A stretch of 64,000 nt of DNA. Origin: Streptomonospora salina. GTDB lineage: Bacteria > Actinomycetota > Actinomycetes > Streptosporangiales > Streptosporangiaceae. Numbering within the stretch: the first letter of the stretch is position 1; each line of letters begins with the position of its first letter. The notes under the pieces were generated by a model that was not told the origin of the DNA, did no database searches, and worked only from the letters and a program-made list of their open reading frames with translations. Location of the stretch: assembly GCF_014204715.1 (NCBI RefSeq), contig NZ_JACHLY010000001.1, forward strand, positions 3,742,501 through 3,806,500, read 5' to 3'. A program made the position numbers and the translations under genes. Positions 17,265 to 26,529 of this stretch are shown here, in pieces.

Positions 17265-19763
17265 TCACGAGGAGACCGAGTGTCGGCTCACCCATGAGGA
17301 GATCTGCCGGCGGGAGTTGAAGCCCATCTTGCGGTTGATGTTGGCGACGTGCCGCGCCACCGTCGCCGGAGCGATGACCAGCCCGTCGGCGATCGCGCGG
17401 TTGCTGCGGCCCTCGCCGACGAGCTCGGCGATCTGCTGTTCGCGGGGTGTGAGCGCCGCCCGCGGCGGCGCGGAGGACGGGGACGGATCCGGACGGGCAC
17501 GCGGCATCCGCCCGGACTCGGCGACGTTGGAAGCCAGCTCCACCGCCTCCTCCAAGGCGAGCCCGCGACCCTCCTCCCACCAGGCGCGGCCCTCCCCGGG
17601 CGCGCCCGGGGAGGTCGTGTCGACCGACAGGGGGAAGCGGGGCGAACCCGGCCCCGTCCCGCCGGCGTTCTCCAGCAGCGCCGACGCCGCGCCCGCGCAC
17701 CGTGCCGACTCGGCGGCCATCCCCTGCCCCGCGGCGACACCGGCGATCGAGACCAGCGCGTCGGCGATGCCGTCGCGCTGGCCCGTGGTGTGGCTGAGTT
17801 GGAGGCTCTCGCCGAGGTAGTCGTAGGCCTGGGCCACCGACCCGAGCCGGGGAGCGATCCGGCCCACGCCGGCCAGGCAGGCCGCCAGCTCCGGGAAGGC
17901 ACCGATGGTGCGGTGGATGTCCATCGCCTCGCGGTAGCAGCGGTCGGCCGTCTGCACGTCGCCCTGGGCCTCGGCCACCGTCCCCTGGACGGTGAGCGTC
18001 GTTCCCACGCCCCAGCGGTGGTCCATGCCGCGCATGATCATCAGAGCGGTGTTGAACCGCCCCTCGGCTTCGGCGAAGGCGCCGGTGCGGGCGGCCAGCG
18101 CCCCCTGGACGTTGAGCGCGATCGCTTCGTGCCACAGGTCGCCCGCGGAGCGCGCGAGCTCCAGCACCTCGTCGGCGATCCGGTGGGCTTGGGGGTCGGT
18201 TTCGGTGCCGCCGCGGACCGTGGCGAGCATGGCCAGCAGGGCCTTGGCGAGGCACACCGAGCCGAGGTCGCCCGCCGACCGGCACAGCTCCGCGCCCTCG
18301 CCCGCCTGCGCAGCGGCGTCGTCGAAGCGATTCCGCGGCCAGGAGAGCTCGGCCTGGTGCACCATCACCTTCCCGCGCAGCGCGTCGGTGCCGGGACCGT
18401 CGTCGCCGGCCGGCTGCGAACCGCCGTCCATGGCCAGAAAGGCCGCGGCCCACTCCTGGCCCTCCGTGAACCGGCATCCGGTGAACCACAATGGGCGCAG
18501 ACCCGCGCAGATCCGCAGACCGTCGCGGACCCGCCCCTGCCGCGCCGACCAGTGCAGGGCGGCGCGCAGGTTGTCGTACTCGGCCCACGCGCGGTCCCAG
18601 TAGGCGTACCGCTCGCTCCAGGGCATTGCGCGGCTCGACAGCGCCACGCCGCCCAGATCCTCGGCGAGGGCGATCATCCGGCCGGTGTGCCGGGCGTGCA
18701 CGGCCTCCTGCTCGCCGGACTCCGCCAACCGCGCGCAGGCGTGCTCGCGCACGGGCCCGGGCAGGCGGTAGCGCACACGGTTCTGGTGCTCGCCCGTCAG
18801 GGTGATCAGCGACCGGTCCAGCAGCGCCGAAAGCAGGTCGAGGACGTCGGCCTCCGCCAGTGGCGCGTCCGCGCAGACCTGCTCGGCCAGCTCCAGGCAC
18901 CAGTTGGGAAAGACCGAAAGCCGGCGCAGCAGTGCGCGCTCGGGATCGCTCAGCAGCGAGCAGCTCCAACCCACGACGGCGTCCAGCACCCGCGAGCGCG
19001 GATGGCCGTTGCGCTGATCGCCGGTCCCGGCGCCCTTCAGCGCCGCGGCCAGCCCGGCGTCGATCGCCTCGGCCCCGAGATGCCCGGCCCAGGCGGCGGC
19101 CAGCTCGACGGCCAGCGGGATGCCGTCCACGCGGCGGCAGATCCGCTTGGCCGCCGCCAGCTCCTCCGGAGTCTCGGCGTAGTCGCCGACCGCGGCGCGC
19201 GCCCGGTCCAGGAACAGCCGCACCGCGCCGTCCGCGGCGGGCTCGGCGCCCTCGGCGGAGGGCGGGACGGGCAGCGGCGGCACCCGCCAGACCGTCTCGC
19301 CGGCGATGCGCAGTGACGCACGCCCGGTCGTCAGCAGCGAAACCTCGGGGCACGACGCCACCAGCCGCGCGCCGACCTCGGTCACGTGCTCGGCCACACC
19401 GTCGACGCCGTCGAGAACGAGCAGCAGGCGGCGCCCGCGCAGCGCGTCGCACAGGGTCTCCAGCGGGTCGCGGCGACCCTCCTCGGTGATGCCCAGCGCG
19501 CCGCAGATCCGTGTGGCCACCTCGGCGCGCGTCGCGGAATCGGCCAGGGCGGCCAGCCACACGCCGTCGGAGAACAGCGCCGTGGCCTGCGCGGCCAGCC
19601 GCAGCGCCAACCGGCTCTTGCCGACGCCGTCGGCGCCGGTCAGCGTGAGCACGCGATCGGCCTCCAGCAGCCTGAGCAGGTCGCTCAGGTCGCGGTCGCG
19701 GCCGATGAGGCTGTCGGATTCAACGGGGAGATTCTGCCGCGCGGGCGCGGTCTGAGGTGCCAT
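17265..19763 (-). CDS. Large AfsR/STAND-type LuxR-family regulator 1
   Basis: 832-residue ATPase-regulator. The N-terminal NB-ARC/AAA-like domain has the Walker A motif GADGVGKSR near residue 43 and the Walker B strand LLLVLDGVD. A winged-helix part with RLSVFPNWCLELAEQ follows, then a long TPR-like helical region, and a C-terminal LuxR helix-turn-helix (LTPREQQIAELVGEGRSNRAIADGL). It has no N-terminal DNA-binding or BTAD domain, unlike AfsR/SARP proteins. The ATG at 19763 places the P-loop at the usual distance; an in-frame GTG three codons earlier is possible. It is a paralogue of the regulator at 22345-24780, and the pair flanks the GH62 gene. Confidence 0.88.
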   Translation of the reverse strand: MAPQTAPARQNLPVESDSLIGRDRDLSDLLRLLEADRVLTLTGADGVGKSRLALRLAAQATALFSDGVWLAALADSATRAEVATRICGALGITEEGRRDPLETLCDALRGRRLLLVLDGVDGVAEHVTEVGARLVASCPEVSLLTTGRASLRIAGETVWRVPPLPVPPSAEGAEPAADGAVRLFLDRARAAVGDYAETPEELAAAKRICRRVDGIPLAVELAAAWAGHLGAEAIDAGLAAALKGAGTGDQRNGHPRSRVLDAVVGWSCSLLSDPERALLRRLSVFPNWCLELAEQVCADAPLAEADVLDLLSALLDRSLITLTGEHQNRVRYRLPGPVREHACARLAESGEQEAVHARHTGRMIALAEDLGGVALSSRAMPWSERYAYWDRAWAEYDNLRAALHWSARQGRVRDGLRICAGLRPLWFTGCRFTEGQEWAAAFLAMDGGSQPAGDDGPGTDALRGKVMVHQAELSWPRNRFDDAAAQAGEGAELCRSAGDLGSVCLAKALLAMLATVRGGTETDPQAHRIADEVLELARSAGDLWHEAIALNVQGALAARTGAFAEAEGRFNTALMIMRGMDHRWGVGTTLTVQGTVAEAQGDVQTADRCYREAMDIHRTIGAFPELAACLAGVGRIAPRLGSVAQAYDYLGESLQLSHTTGQRDGIADALVSIAGVAAGQGMAAESARCAGAASALLENAGGTGPGSPRFPLSVDTTSPGAPGEGRAWWEEGRGLALEEAVELASNVAESGRMPRARPDPSPSSAPPRAALTPREQQIAELVGEGRSNRAIADGLVIAPATVARHVANINRKMGFNSRRQISSWVSRHSVSS

Positions 19764-19857
19764 GGCCTTCACGCGAGTAGGCGGTTCGGGGGCCGCACTC
19801 ACCTTGCCTGGAGGTAAGGGCGGGGTCGGGGACCGGGGGTGGTGCGTGCTCTCGTGC

Positions 19858-20170
19858 CTAGGGCTCTGTCTTATTAGGCCCACACTCGGTATGCAAGCGG
19901 AACGGTGGAATCGGCGGCGCCGATCGCGTCGGCACAGGCGGCGATCGCGGCGCCTCCCCCCGCCTCCGCCCTCCGCGCGGGCGGGGCGCGCGCCCGGACC
20001 GGGTGCTGGGCGCCACGGCCTACTCCTCGGCGGCGATCCGGTCCCATCTGCGCCGGCGCACCGGTGGCGACCAGATACGACACGCGGGCCGCGGTCTATG
20101 ACGGCACGGTCCAACTCGCCGCGATCCGGATCCGGCTGCGCGACCTCACCCGTTCGAAAACACGCCCCGG
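19858..20170 (+). mobile_element. Decayed IS5-family remnant A (transposase C-terminal pieces)
   Basis: Two fragments of an IS5-type transposase are readable in different frames: AYSSAAIRSHLRRR at 20018-20059, and from 20064 VATRYDTRAAVYDG followed by LAAIRIRLRDL. The frameshift and missing rest show an inactive remnant. The left edge CTAGGGCTCTGTCTT (19858) resembles the left end of remnant B. The right edge has GTTCGAAAACACG (20152-20164), also matching B. The remaining gap up to the GH62 start holds the operator described separately. Confidence 0.7.
20016..20042. repeat. 27-bp inverted repeat, left copy (partner 22266-22292)
   Basis: Bases 20016-20042 are the exact reverse complement of 22266-22292. 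Both copies are inside IS5-family remnants and encode the AYSSAAIR stretch of the transposase in opposite orientation, with the GH62 gene between them. Confidence 0.8.
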
Positions 20171-20335
20171 ATGTAATCTCCCGACGTGCGACGTTCCGGA
20201 ATGTTCCCGAAAATTTCTTGACGTCGAGCGCGTTATCACTCACATTCAGCGGCAAGGGCATCGACGCCCCCGACCTTCCGGGTGGGTCTGTCGCATCGGA
20301 GTCACGTCCAGGAATGCGGCAGGCCGCCCGGAGAA

Positions 20336-20351
20336 ATGTTAGCGCTAACAT
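20336..20351. promoter_or_regulatory. 16-bp palindromic operator (LacI-family type) upstream of GH62
   Basis: ATGTTAGCGCTAACAT is a perfect palindrome with the central CG typical of LacI-family operators. It ends 77 bases before the GH62 start codon, a natural place for substrate-dependent repression. No LacI-type gene is in the window, so the regulator would act in trans. Confidence 0.7.
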
Positions 20352-20428
20352 CCCCCAGTGCAGGCCTAGAGTTCGCGTCGGCCCCCTCCAGGCGGACCGT
20401 GCAGCTCCAGGCCTCGAGAGGAAGGATC

Positions 20429-21931
20429 ATGTCTACGTTGAGTAGGTTTCCGATCGCGCCGCCCGTGCGGCTGCGAGGGGTCCTGCGAGCCGTCATCGCC
20501 GGCGTGATGGTCATGGTGGTCGGCAGTGCCGGCACCGTGGTCGAACCGGCACCCGCCGCGGCCGCGACAGTCGACACGAACGCGTCGTACGTGCTGGTGA
20601 ACCGCGAGAGCGGCAAAGCGCTGGATGTGTACAACCGGGACACCGACAACGGGGCGCGGATCACCCAGTGGACCCGGAACGACCAGCCACAGCAGCAGTG
20701 GCGGTTCGTCGACTCCGGCGACGGTTACTACCGTTTGCAATCACGGATTTCGGACAAGGTGCTTGACGTCTACAACTGGTCGACCGCCAACGGTGCCGAT
20801 ATCGTCCAGTGGACCGACTACGACCAGGCCAACCAGCAGTTCCGGCTGGAAGACTCGCCCGGCGACTACGTCCGGTTGATCAACCGGAACAGCGATAAGG
20901 CCGTCGAGGTACAGGGCGCCTCGAACGCCGACGGTGCCGACATCGTGCAGGCCGACGACACGGGTGGCGACCACCAGCAGTGGCGACTCGTCCGGGTCGA
21001 CGACGAGGGGGCGGATGACACGTGCGCTCTCCCCTCGACGTACGACTGGACCTCGACCGGCCCGCTGGCGCAGCCGAGGCAGGGATGGGCTTCGCTCAAG
21101 GACTTCACCTACGCCCCCTACAACGGCCAGCATCTCGTCTATGCGACGAACCACGACACGGGATCGTCATGGGGCTCGATGAACTTCGACCTCTTCAACG
21201 ACTGGTCCGGCATGGACTCGGCCGGCCAGAACCCGATGCCCTTCTCCGCCGTCGCACCGACTCTCTTCTACTTCGCCCCCGGGGACGTCTGGGTGCTCGC
21301 CTACCAGTGGGGCGGACCCGCCTTCTCCTACCGGACATCAACCGATCCCGCCGACGTGAACAGCTGGTCGCAGGCGCAGACCCTCTTCGACGGAAGCATC
21401 GCCGACTCCGACACAGGCCCCATCGATCAGGCGCTCATCGGCGACAGCACGGACATGTACCTGTTCTTCGCCGGAGACAACGGCCGGATCTACCGGGACA
21501 GTATGCCTATCGGCGACTTCCCGGGCAGCTTCGGCTCGACCTCGACGACCGTCATGTCCGACAGCACCAACGACCTGTTTGAAGCGGTCCAGGTCTACAA
21601 CGTCGAGGGCCAGGACCAGTACCTCATGATCGTCGAAGCGATCGGCGCGCAAGGAGACCGCTACTTCCGCTCGTTCACAGCCGACAGCCTGGACGGCACG
21701 TGGACACCGCAGGCCACCACCGAAAGCAACCCCTTCGCCGGCCAGGCCAACAGCGGCGCCACCTGGACCGACGACATCAGCCACGGCGAGCTGATCCGCA
21801 CCGACCCCGATCAGACCATGACCGTCGATCCCTGCAACATGCAGTTCCTCTACCAGGGGCGCTCCCCCGAGTCCGGCGGCGACTACGGTCTCCTGCCGTA
21901 TCGGCCGGGTCTGCTGACACTGCAGCGCTGA
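20429..21931 (+). CDS. Secreted GH62 alpha-L-arabinofuranosidase with N-terminal ricin-type lectin domain
   Basis: 500-residue secreted enzyme that removes arabinose side chains from arabinoxylan or arabinan. The ATG at 20429 follows GAGAGGAAGG and opens a signal peptide ending near PAAAAA (about residue 46). Residues about 50-195 form a ricin-type beta-trefoil (CBM13-like) with three repeats each carrying an ALDVY or VLDVYN-type motif and a QQWR/QQFR-type end. From about residue 200 the GH62 catalytic domain begins ([13 protein letters not shown], then [17 protein letters not shown]). Base composition is somewhat lower in GC than its neighbours. It is bracketed by IS5 remnants and preceded by a LacI-type operator, which suggests acquisition and sugar-dependent control. 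Confidence 0.93.
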   Translation: MSTLSRFPIAPPVRLRGVLRAVIAGVMVMVVGSAGTVVEPAPAAAATVDTNASYVLVNRESGKALDVYNRDTDNGARITQWTRNDQPQQQWRFVDSGDGYYRLQSRISDKVLDVYNWSTANGADIVQWTDYDQANQQFRLEDSPGDYVRLINRNSDKAVEVQGASNADGADIVQADDTGGDHQQWRLVRVDDEGADDTCALPSTYDWTSTGPLAQPRQGWASLKDFTYAPYNGQHLVYATNHDTGSSWGSMNFDLFNDWSGMDSAGQNPMPFSAVAPTLFYFAPGDVWVLAYQWGGPAFSYRTSTDPADVNSWSQAQTLFDGSIADSDTGPIDQALIGDSTDMYLFFAGDNGRIYRDSMPIGDFPGSFGSTSTTVMSDSTNDLFEAVQVYNVEGQDQYLMIVEAIGAQGDRYFRSFTADSLDGTWTPQATTESNPFAGQANSGATWTDDISHGELIRTDPDQTMTVDPCNMQFLYQGRSPESGGDYGLLPYRPGLLTLQR

Positions 21932-22140
21932 CAGGCAGCGTCGGACTGCGGGGGCCGGCTCGTCGTCGGTGGCGACGTTGAGCGGCTCCCAACACGAGAG
22001 GATGCGGTGGCGTCGGTCGAATCCGGAGCGTCGCCCTGCGAAAGCAGGGTCCCGGCGGTGCACCCGCGGGTGGAGCCGCCGTTCGGCGGTCGGTCCGACC
22101 GGCGCCGCCGCTCACCCACAGCGCTAGGCGGTGGCTCCGC

Positions 22141-22348
22141 TTAGGGTCTGTTTTTCGGAATCGGGAGTGAGGCAGGGCCCGCCCCGGCACACTCGACGGC
22201 CGTGTCCGGTCGTTTCGAGCTCACCGGTGCCGAGCGGGCCCTGCTCGCCCCGTTCATGCCCGCCTACCGGATCGCCGCCGAGGAGTAGGCCGCCAACGTC
22301 GCAGGAGCAAAGGTGCGGCGGGCGACCCGTTCGAAAACCACGCTCTAG
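22141..22348 (+). mobile_element. Decayed IS5-family remnant B, internally deleted, touching the end of regulator 2
   Basis: About 208 bases bounded by imperfect terminal inverted repeats, TTAGGGTCTGTTTTTCGGAA (22141-22160) and GTTCGAAAACCACGCTCTAG (22329-22348). From 22202 it encodes the start of an IS5 transposase (GRFELTGAERALLAPFMP) that hits a stop at 22286-22288, inside an inverted piece of the same transposase. The right end overlaps the stop codon of the neighbouring regulator gene (minus-strand TAG at 22347-22345). A MITE-like deletion derivative is the best description. The gap 21932-22140 holds nothing I can support. Confidence 0.65.
22266..22292. repeat. 27-bp inverted repeat, right copy (partner 20016-20042)
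   Basis: Exact reverse complement of 20016-20042. In remnant B this stretch is inverted relative to the transposase start next to it, which indicates a rearrangement. Confidence 0.8.
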
Positions 22349-24780
22349 CGCCGCAGCTTGTGGTCGTCGACCCACTCGGCCAGCTGCGCGCGGGAGGTGA
22401 TCAGCAGCTTGCGGAAGATGTTGGCGATGTGGCGGGCCGCGGTCGCCTGGCTGATGGTCAGCTCGTCCGCGATCTGCCGGTTGGACATCTCCTCGCCGAC
22501 CAGGGCGGCGATCTCGCGTTCGCGCCGGGTCAGCAGCGACGGCAGCGGCTTGCGCGGCGCCGGGAAGGAGCAGGCCTGCTCGACGACGTGGTCCAGCGGC
22601 AGCGTGCGCCAGGCCTTCCACGCCTTGTCGGCGACGTCGGACGCCAGTACGCGCTCCACCCGCTCGTAGAGTCGCTCCGCGCGCGGCGAGGGCTGCTGCA
22701 GCGCCGAGTACAGCCGCGCGGCCACACCGGCCAGCGAGGCTGCGCGCTCGGCCTGCTCTTCGACGAGCGCGAGCTCGGCCAGCGCCTCCAGCGACCGCGC
22801 CACCGCGCCGCGCCTGCCCGCCGCGGCGCTGATCCGCAGGGACCCGGCGAAGCGGCGCCGGGCGCCGGAGACGTCGCCGCGGGCCAGCTCCAGATGGCCC
22901 ATCGACGCCGAGCAGCGGGCGGTCTGCGGCTCGACCCCCATCTCGGTGAGGATGCGCATCGCCTCGCCGAGCAGGTCGGCCGCCGCCTCCAGGTCGCCGC
23001 GCTGGGTGGCCAGAACACCCAGGCCGTTCAGGCACCGCGCCACGCACCAGCGGTCGTCCAGCCGGTCGGCCACCGCGATGCTGCGCTTGAGGTAGCCCTC
23101 GGCGATGCCGGTGTCGCCGCGCCGGCGCGCCAACCGCCCCAGCGTTCCCAGCGCGGAGACTTCGGTGAAGTGGTCGGGCACCTGCTCGGCGGCCGCCAGC
23201 GCCGTGTGGGCGTTGGCGCTGCAGGCGTCGTCCTGGCCCATGCGCAGCGCGGCGGCCGTCAGCACTCCGAGCGCGATCGCCTCGGCCGGGGTGTCGTCGC
23301 AGCCGCGGGCGGTCTCCAGCGCCGTCGCGGCGATGGAGGAGGCGGTGCCGGCGCCTTCGACCTCCAGGCACAGCTCGGCGTGCACCGCCAGCGCGCGGGC
23401 GCGCACCCGCGGAGGCTGGGTCTCGGGCGCGACCCACAGCAGCTGCCGCAGCGAGCGGGTGCCGTCGATGAACAGTCCGCGTACGACCCAGTAGGGCCGC
23501 AGCGCGACGCACAGCCGCAGTCCCTCTTCGGCGCGGCCGTTGTGCTGGGCCCAGGTCAGCAGCCTCGCCGTGTTCTCACGGTGGTGGTCCAGGAGGTTCA
23601 GGTACTCCAGGCGGCGCTGCCAGGGCAGCGGCCGGGCGATCCGGGCGGCCAGATCCTCCATCCGCGCCACGGCCTCGTCCAGGCACCGCTGCCAGATCTC
23701 GGCCTCCTCGCCGGCCGCCGCCAACCGTTCGGCGGCGTAGGCGCGCACCGTGTCGGGCATCCGGTAGAACACGGTGCCGTCGAGCTCGGTGTCGAGCATG
23801 ATCAGCGACTTGTCCAGCAGGCTCGACAGCAGGTCCAGCACAGCGCCGGGTTCGACCCCGCTGTGGGCGCACACCCGTTCGGCCTGGTCCAGATTCCAGG
23901 TGCCGAAGACACTCAGGCGGCGCAGCAGCACCTGCTCGGAGCGGCCGAGCAGATGGTGGCTCCACTCCAGAACGGCGCGCAGCGTGCGCTGGCGGGCCGG
24001 AAGCCCGCTGCCGGAGGCGACCAGCAGCCGGAACCGGTCGTCGAGGCGGTCGAGGATCTGGGGGACCGACAGCACCCGCACACGCGCCGCGGCGAGCTCG
24101 ATGGCCAGCGGGACGCCGTCGAGCATCCGGCAGATACTGACGATGCCGTCGGCGTTTTCGGCGGTCACCGTGAACCCCGGCCGCGCCTGGCGCGCGCGGG
24201 CCGCGAACAGCCGCACCGCCTCGAACCGGTGGGCCTGGTCGGGCGTGGTCGCGCCGGGCGGGGAGCCGTCGGCGCCCCCGCGCGTCGGCGGGGGCAGCGA
24301 CATCGGCGGCACGCGCCAGACGGTCTCTCCGGGCAGGCGCAGCGGCTGGCGGCTGGTGGCGAGGATGTGCACGCCCGGGCTGGAGGACAGGACCGCGCGG
24401 CACAGCTCGGCCAACGGCTCGACCGCGCGTTCGCAGGTGTCGAGCAGCACCAGGGCCTGCTGGTCGCGCAGGTCGGTGACGATCGCGTCCAGGGGCGGTT
24501 TCTCGCTGTTCTCGAGGACCCGCAGCGAGCGGGCCACGGCGCGTACGACCTGGTCGGGCGAGGCGGCCTCGTCGAGGTCGACGAAGCGGACGCCGTCGGC
24601 GAAGGCCGGTGCGACGAGCTCGCTCACGCGCACGGCCAGGCGGGTCTTGCCCATGCCGCCGGTTCCGGTGAGGGACACCAGGCGGTTTCCGTCGACGACC
24701 CGGCACAGGTCGGCGATGTCGCGTTCGCGGCCGATGAGCGGGCCGGCCGCAGGGGGCGGGATTGAGCGCGGGGTGGTCAT
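22345..24780 (-). CDS. Large AfsR/STAND-type LuxR-family regulator 2
   Basis: 811-residue paralogue of regulator 1. The NB-ARC-like ATPase has Walker A GTGGMGKTR near residue 39 and the Walker B strand ALVLLDTCE. The Arg-finger-like ATSRQPL segment and the SVFGTWNLDQAE winged-helix part follow, then TPR-like repeats, and a C-terminal LuxR HTH (LTRREREIAALVGEEMSNRQIADEL). The ATG at 24780 is clear. The last residues (DDHKLRR) end at a stop codon lying within the right end of an IS5 remnant, so the native C-terminus may have been longer. The signal and targets are unknown; neighbouring GH62 is a candidate target. Confidence 0.88.
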   Translation of the reverse strand: MTTPRSIPPPAAGPLIGRERDIADLCRVVDGNRLVSLTGTGGMGKTRLAVRVSELVAPAFADGVRFVDLDEAASPDQVVRAVARSLRVLENSEKPPLDAIVTDLRDQQALVLLDTCERAVEPLAELCRAVLSSSPGVHILATSRQPLRLPGETVWRVPPMSLPPPTRGGADGSPPGATTPDQAHRFEAVRLFAARARQARPGFTVTAENADGIVSICRMLDGVPLAIELAAARVRVLSVPQILDRLDDRFRLLVASGSGLPARQRTLRAVLEWSHHLLGRSEQVLLRRLSVFGTWNLDQAERVCAHSGVEPGAVLDLLSSLLDKSLIMLDTELDGTVFYRMPDTVRAYAAERLAAAGEEAEIWQRCLDEAVARMEDLAARIARPLPWQRRLEYLNLLDHHRENTARLLTWAQHNGRAEEGLRLCVALRPYWVVRGLFIDGTRSLRQLLWVAPETQPPRVRARALAVHAELCLEVEGAGTASSIAATALETARGCDDTPAEAIALGVLTAAALRMGQDDACSANAHTALAAAEQVPDHFTEVSALGTLGRLARRRGDTGIAEGYLKRSIAVADRLDDRWCVARCLNGLGVLATQRGDLEAAADLLGEAMRILTEMGVEPQTARCSASMGHLELARGDVSGARRRFAGSLRISAAAGRRGAVARSLEALAELALVEEQAERAASLAGVAARLYSALQQPSPRAERLYERVERVLASDVADKAWKAWRTLPLDHVVEQACSFPAPRKPLPSLLTRREREIAALVGEEMSNRQIADELTISQATAARHIANIFRKLLITSRAQLAEWVDDHKLRR

Positions 24781-25006
24781 GGCCTCGTTCGCTAGGCAGC
24801 CGCGTCGTCAAGGCCGCACCGGGGGTGCGGCGGCGCCGGCACCGGTGTCGAGCCTGCCCGGCAGTGTTGCACGCGCCTGCCCCGGTGTCTTGCGAATGGC
24901 CGGTTCCGGCACAGGCACCGAACCGCCGCGACGTGGGCGCCCGCGCGTGGTAGACCGCGCGGTCCCCGACCGGGGCCGCCGCAGGCCGCCCCGGCCGGGG
25001 GTCGGG

Positions 25007-26326
25007 TCACGGGCGCCAGGACTCCGGGTCGGCGGTGGTCTGCTCGCCGCTGCCCAGGTTCTTGACCTCGTGCTCCCCGCCGTCCTCGAACGGCGGGAAC
25101 CAGACGTGGCCGATGCCCTTGCGCGAGGCGTACTGGATCTGCTTGCCGATTTTGGCCGCCTGGTGGAACACCTCGGTGTTGATACCGCGGTCGCGCAGCT
25201 GGGCGCCGATGCGCAGCGCATCGCCGCGGCGCTCGGCCGAGGGCACCGCCACCAGCACCTCCGTGGGGCAGGAGCGCCCCGGCGTGATGCGGCCTTCGGC
25301 CACGAGCTTGGCGAAGATGCGGGTCAGCCCGATCGAGATGCCCACACCCGGCAGCCGGCGTCGGATGAACTCCCCGGCCAGGTCCTCGTAGCGGCCGCCC
25401 GCGCAGATGCTGCCGTAGCCGGGGTCGTCGTCGAAGGCCGCCTCGTAGACGGTCCCGGTGTAGTAGTCCAGCCCGCGGGCGATCGACAGGTCGGCCACCA
25501 CGCTGCCGGCCGGCAGGTCGTCCAGGGAGTCCAGCACGAAACCGAGCTCTTCCAGCCCCTCGTCCAGCAGCTGCGACTCGACGCCCAGCCGCTTGACCTC
25601 GGTGACCACTGACGCGTCGGCGCTCTTGACGGCGGCCAGCTCCAGGCACGCCGCCGCCTGGCGTTCGCTCAGGCCCACCTGGTCCACCAGGATCGCGCGC
25701 ACGCCGTCGGCGCCGATCTTGTGGAGCTTGTCCACGGCGCGGATCACCGCGACCGGGTCCGTGATCCCCAGGCCCTCGTAGTAGCCCTGCAGCACCTTGC
25801 GGTTGTTCACGCTGATCGTCCAGGCGGGCAGGTCCAGCCCGGTGAGCACCTCGTGGACGATGCGCGGCAGCTCGGCGTCGAAGTGCAGCGGCACCTGGTC
25901 GGCGTTGATGACGTCGATGTCGCACTGGGTGAACTCGCGGAAGCGGCCCTCCTGCGGGCGCTCGCCCCGCCATACGCGCTGCATCTGGTAGCGCTTGAAC
26001 GGGAACGTCAGCTCGTTGAAGTGCTGGGCGGCGTAGCGCGCGAACGGCACCGTCAGGTCGAAGTGCAGACCGAGGCGGGCGTCGGAGGAGTCGCCCTCGG
26101 CGCCCTCCTGCAGCCGGTGCAGCGTGTAGACCTCCTGGGAGGTCTCGCCCTTGGCCATCAGCACGTCGAGGCTTTCCACCGACGGCGTTTCGACCGAAGC
26201 GAAACCGTAGCGCTCGAACCCCGTGCGGATATGGTCCAGCCAGGCCTGCTCCACGGACCGGATCTCCGGCGACCACTCGGGGAAGCCGCTGATGGGTTTG
26301 GGGCGGAGGATGCGCTGGTCGGACAT
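25007..26326 (-). CDS. hisS: Histidyl-tRNA synthetase
   Basis: Class II aminoacyl-tRNA synthetase charging tRNA-His. The ATG at 26326 follows AAGGAG and gives 439 residues. Motif 2 lies in KRYQMQRVWRGERPQEGRFR followed by EFTQCDID. The histidine-specific ARGLDYYTG motif and motif 3 (GVGISIGLTRI) are intact, and the C-terminal anticodon-binding domain carries VLVAVPS. An open extension to 26503 is low-complexity and is not favoured. The gene stands between an AfsR-like regulator and a DUF2877 remnant. Confidence 0.96.
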   Translation of the reverse strand: MSDQRILRPKPISGFPEWSPEIRSVEQAWLDHIRTGFERYGFASVETPSVESLDVLMAKGETSQEVYTLHRLQEGAEGDSSDARLGLHFDLTVPFARYAAQHFNELTFPFKRYQMQRVWRGERPQEGRFREFTQCDIDVINADQVPLHFDAELPRIVHEVLTGLDLPAWTISVNNRKVLQGYYEGLGITDPVAVIRAVDKLHKIGADGVRAILVDQVGLSERQAAACLELAAVKSADASVVTEVKRLGVESQLLDEGLEELGFVLDSLDDLPAGSVVADLSIARGLDYYTGTVYEAAFDDDPGYGSICAGGRYEDLAGEFIRRRLPGVGISIGLTRIFAKLVAEGRITPGRSCPTEVLVAVPSAERRGDALRIGAQLRDRGINTEVFHQAAKIGKQIQYASRKGIGHVWFPPFEDGGEHEVKNLGSGEQTTADPESWRP

Positions 26327-26529
26327 GGGTTCGGGTGGCTCCTTGAGGCCGGTATGCGGAAACAGCCCAATGGTAGGCCCTGTGCGCTCCGCGGGAGGAA
26401 TCCCCGGACCGGTCGGCCCGTTTCGCCGGCGGTGCGCGTGAGCGCCGCCTCCTGCTCGCGCGGACTGCTCGCGCCGGGCCCGCCGGAATCGAGCGCTGGG
26501 CATTCACCGTTCTCCGCCACTGCGCCGGT

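Noticed and set aside
17349-19316. Long plus-strand open frame opposite regulator 1, and the similar one at 22360-24765 opposite regulator 2
   Set aside because: Both are His/Gly/Gln/Ala-biased shadows of genes with intact LuxR and ATPase motifs.
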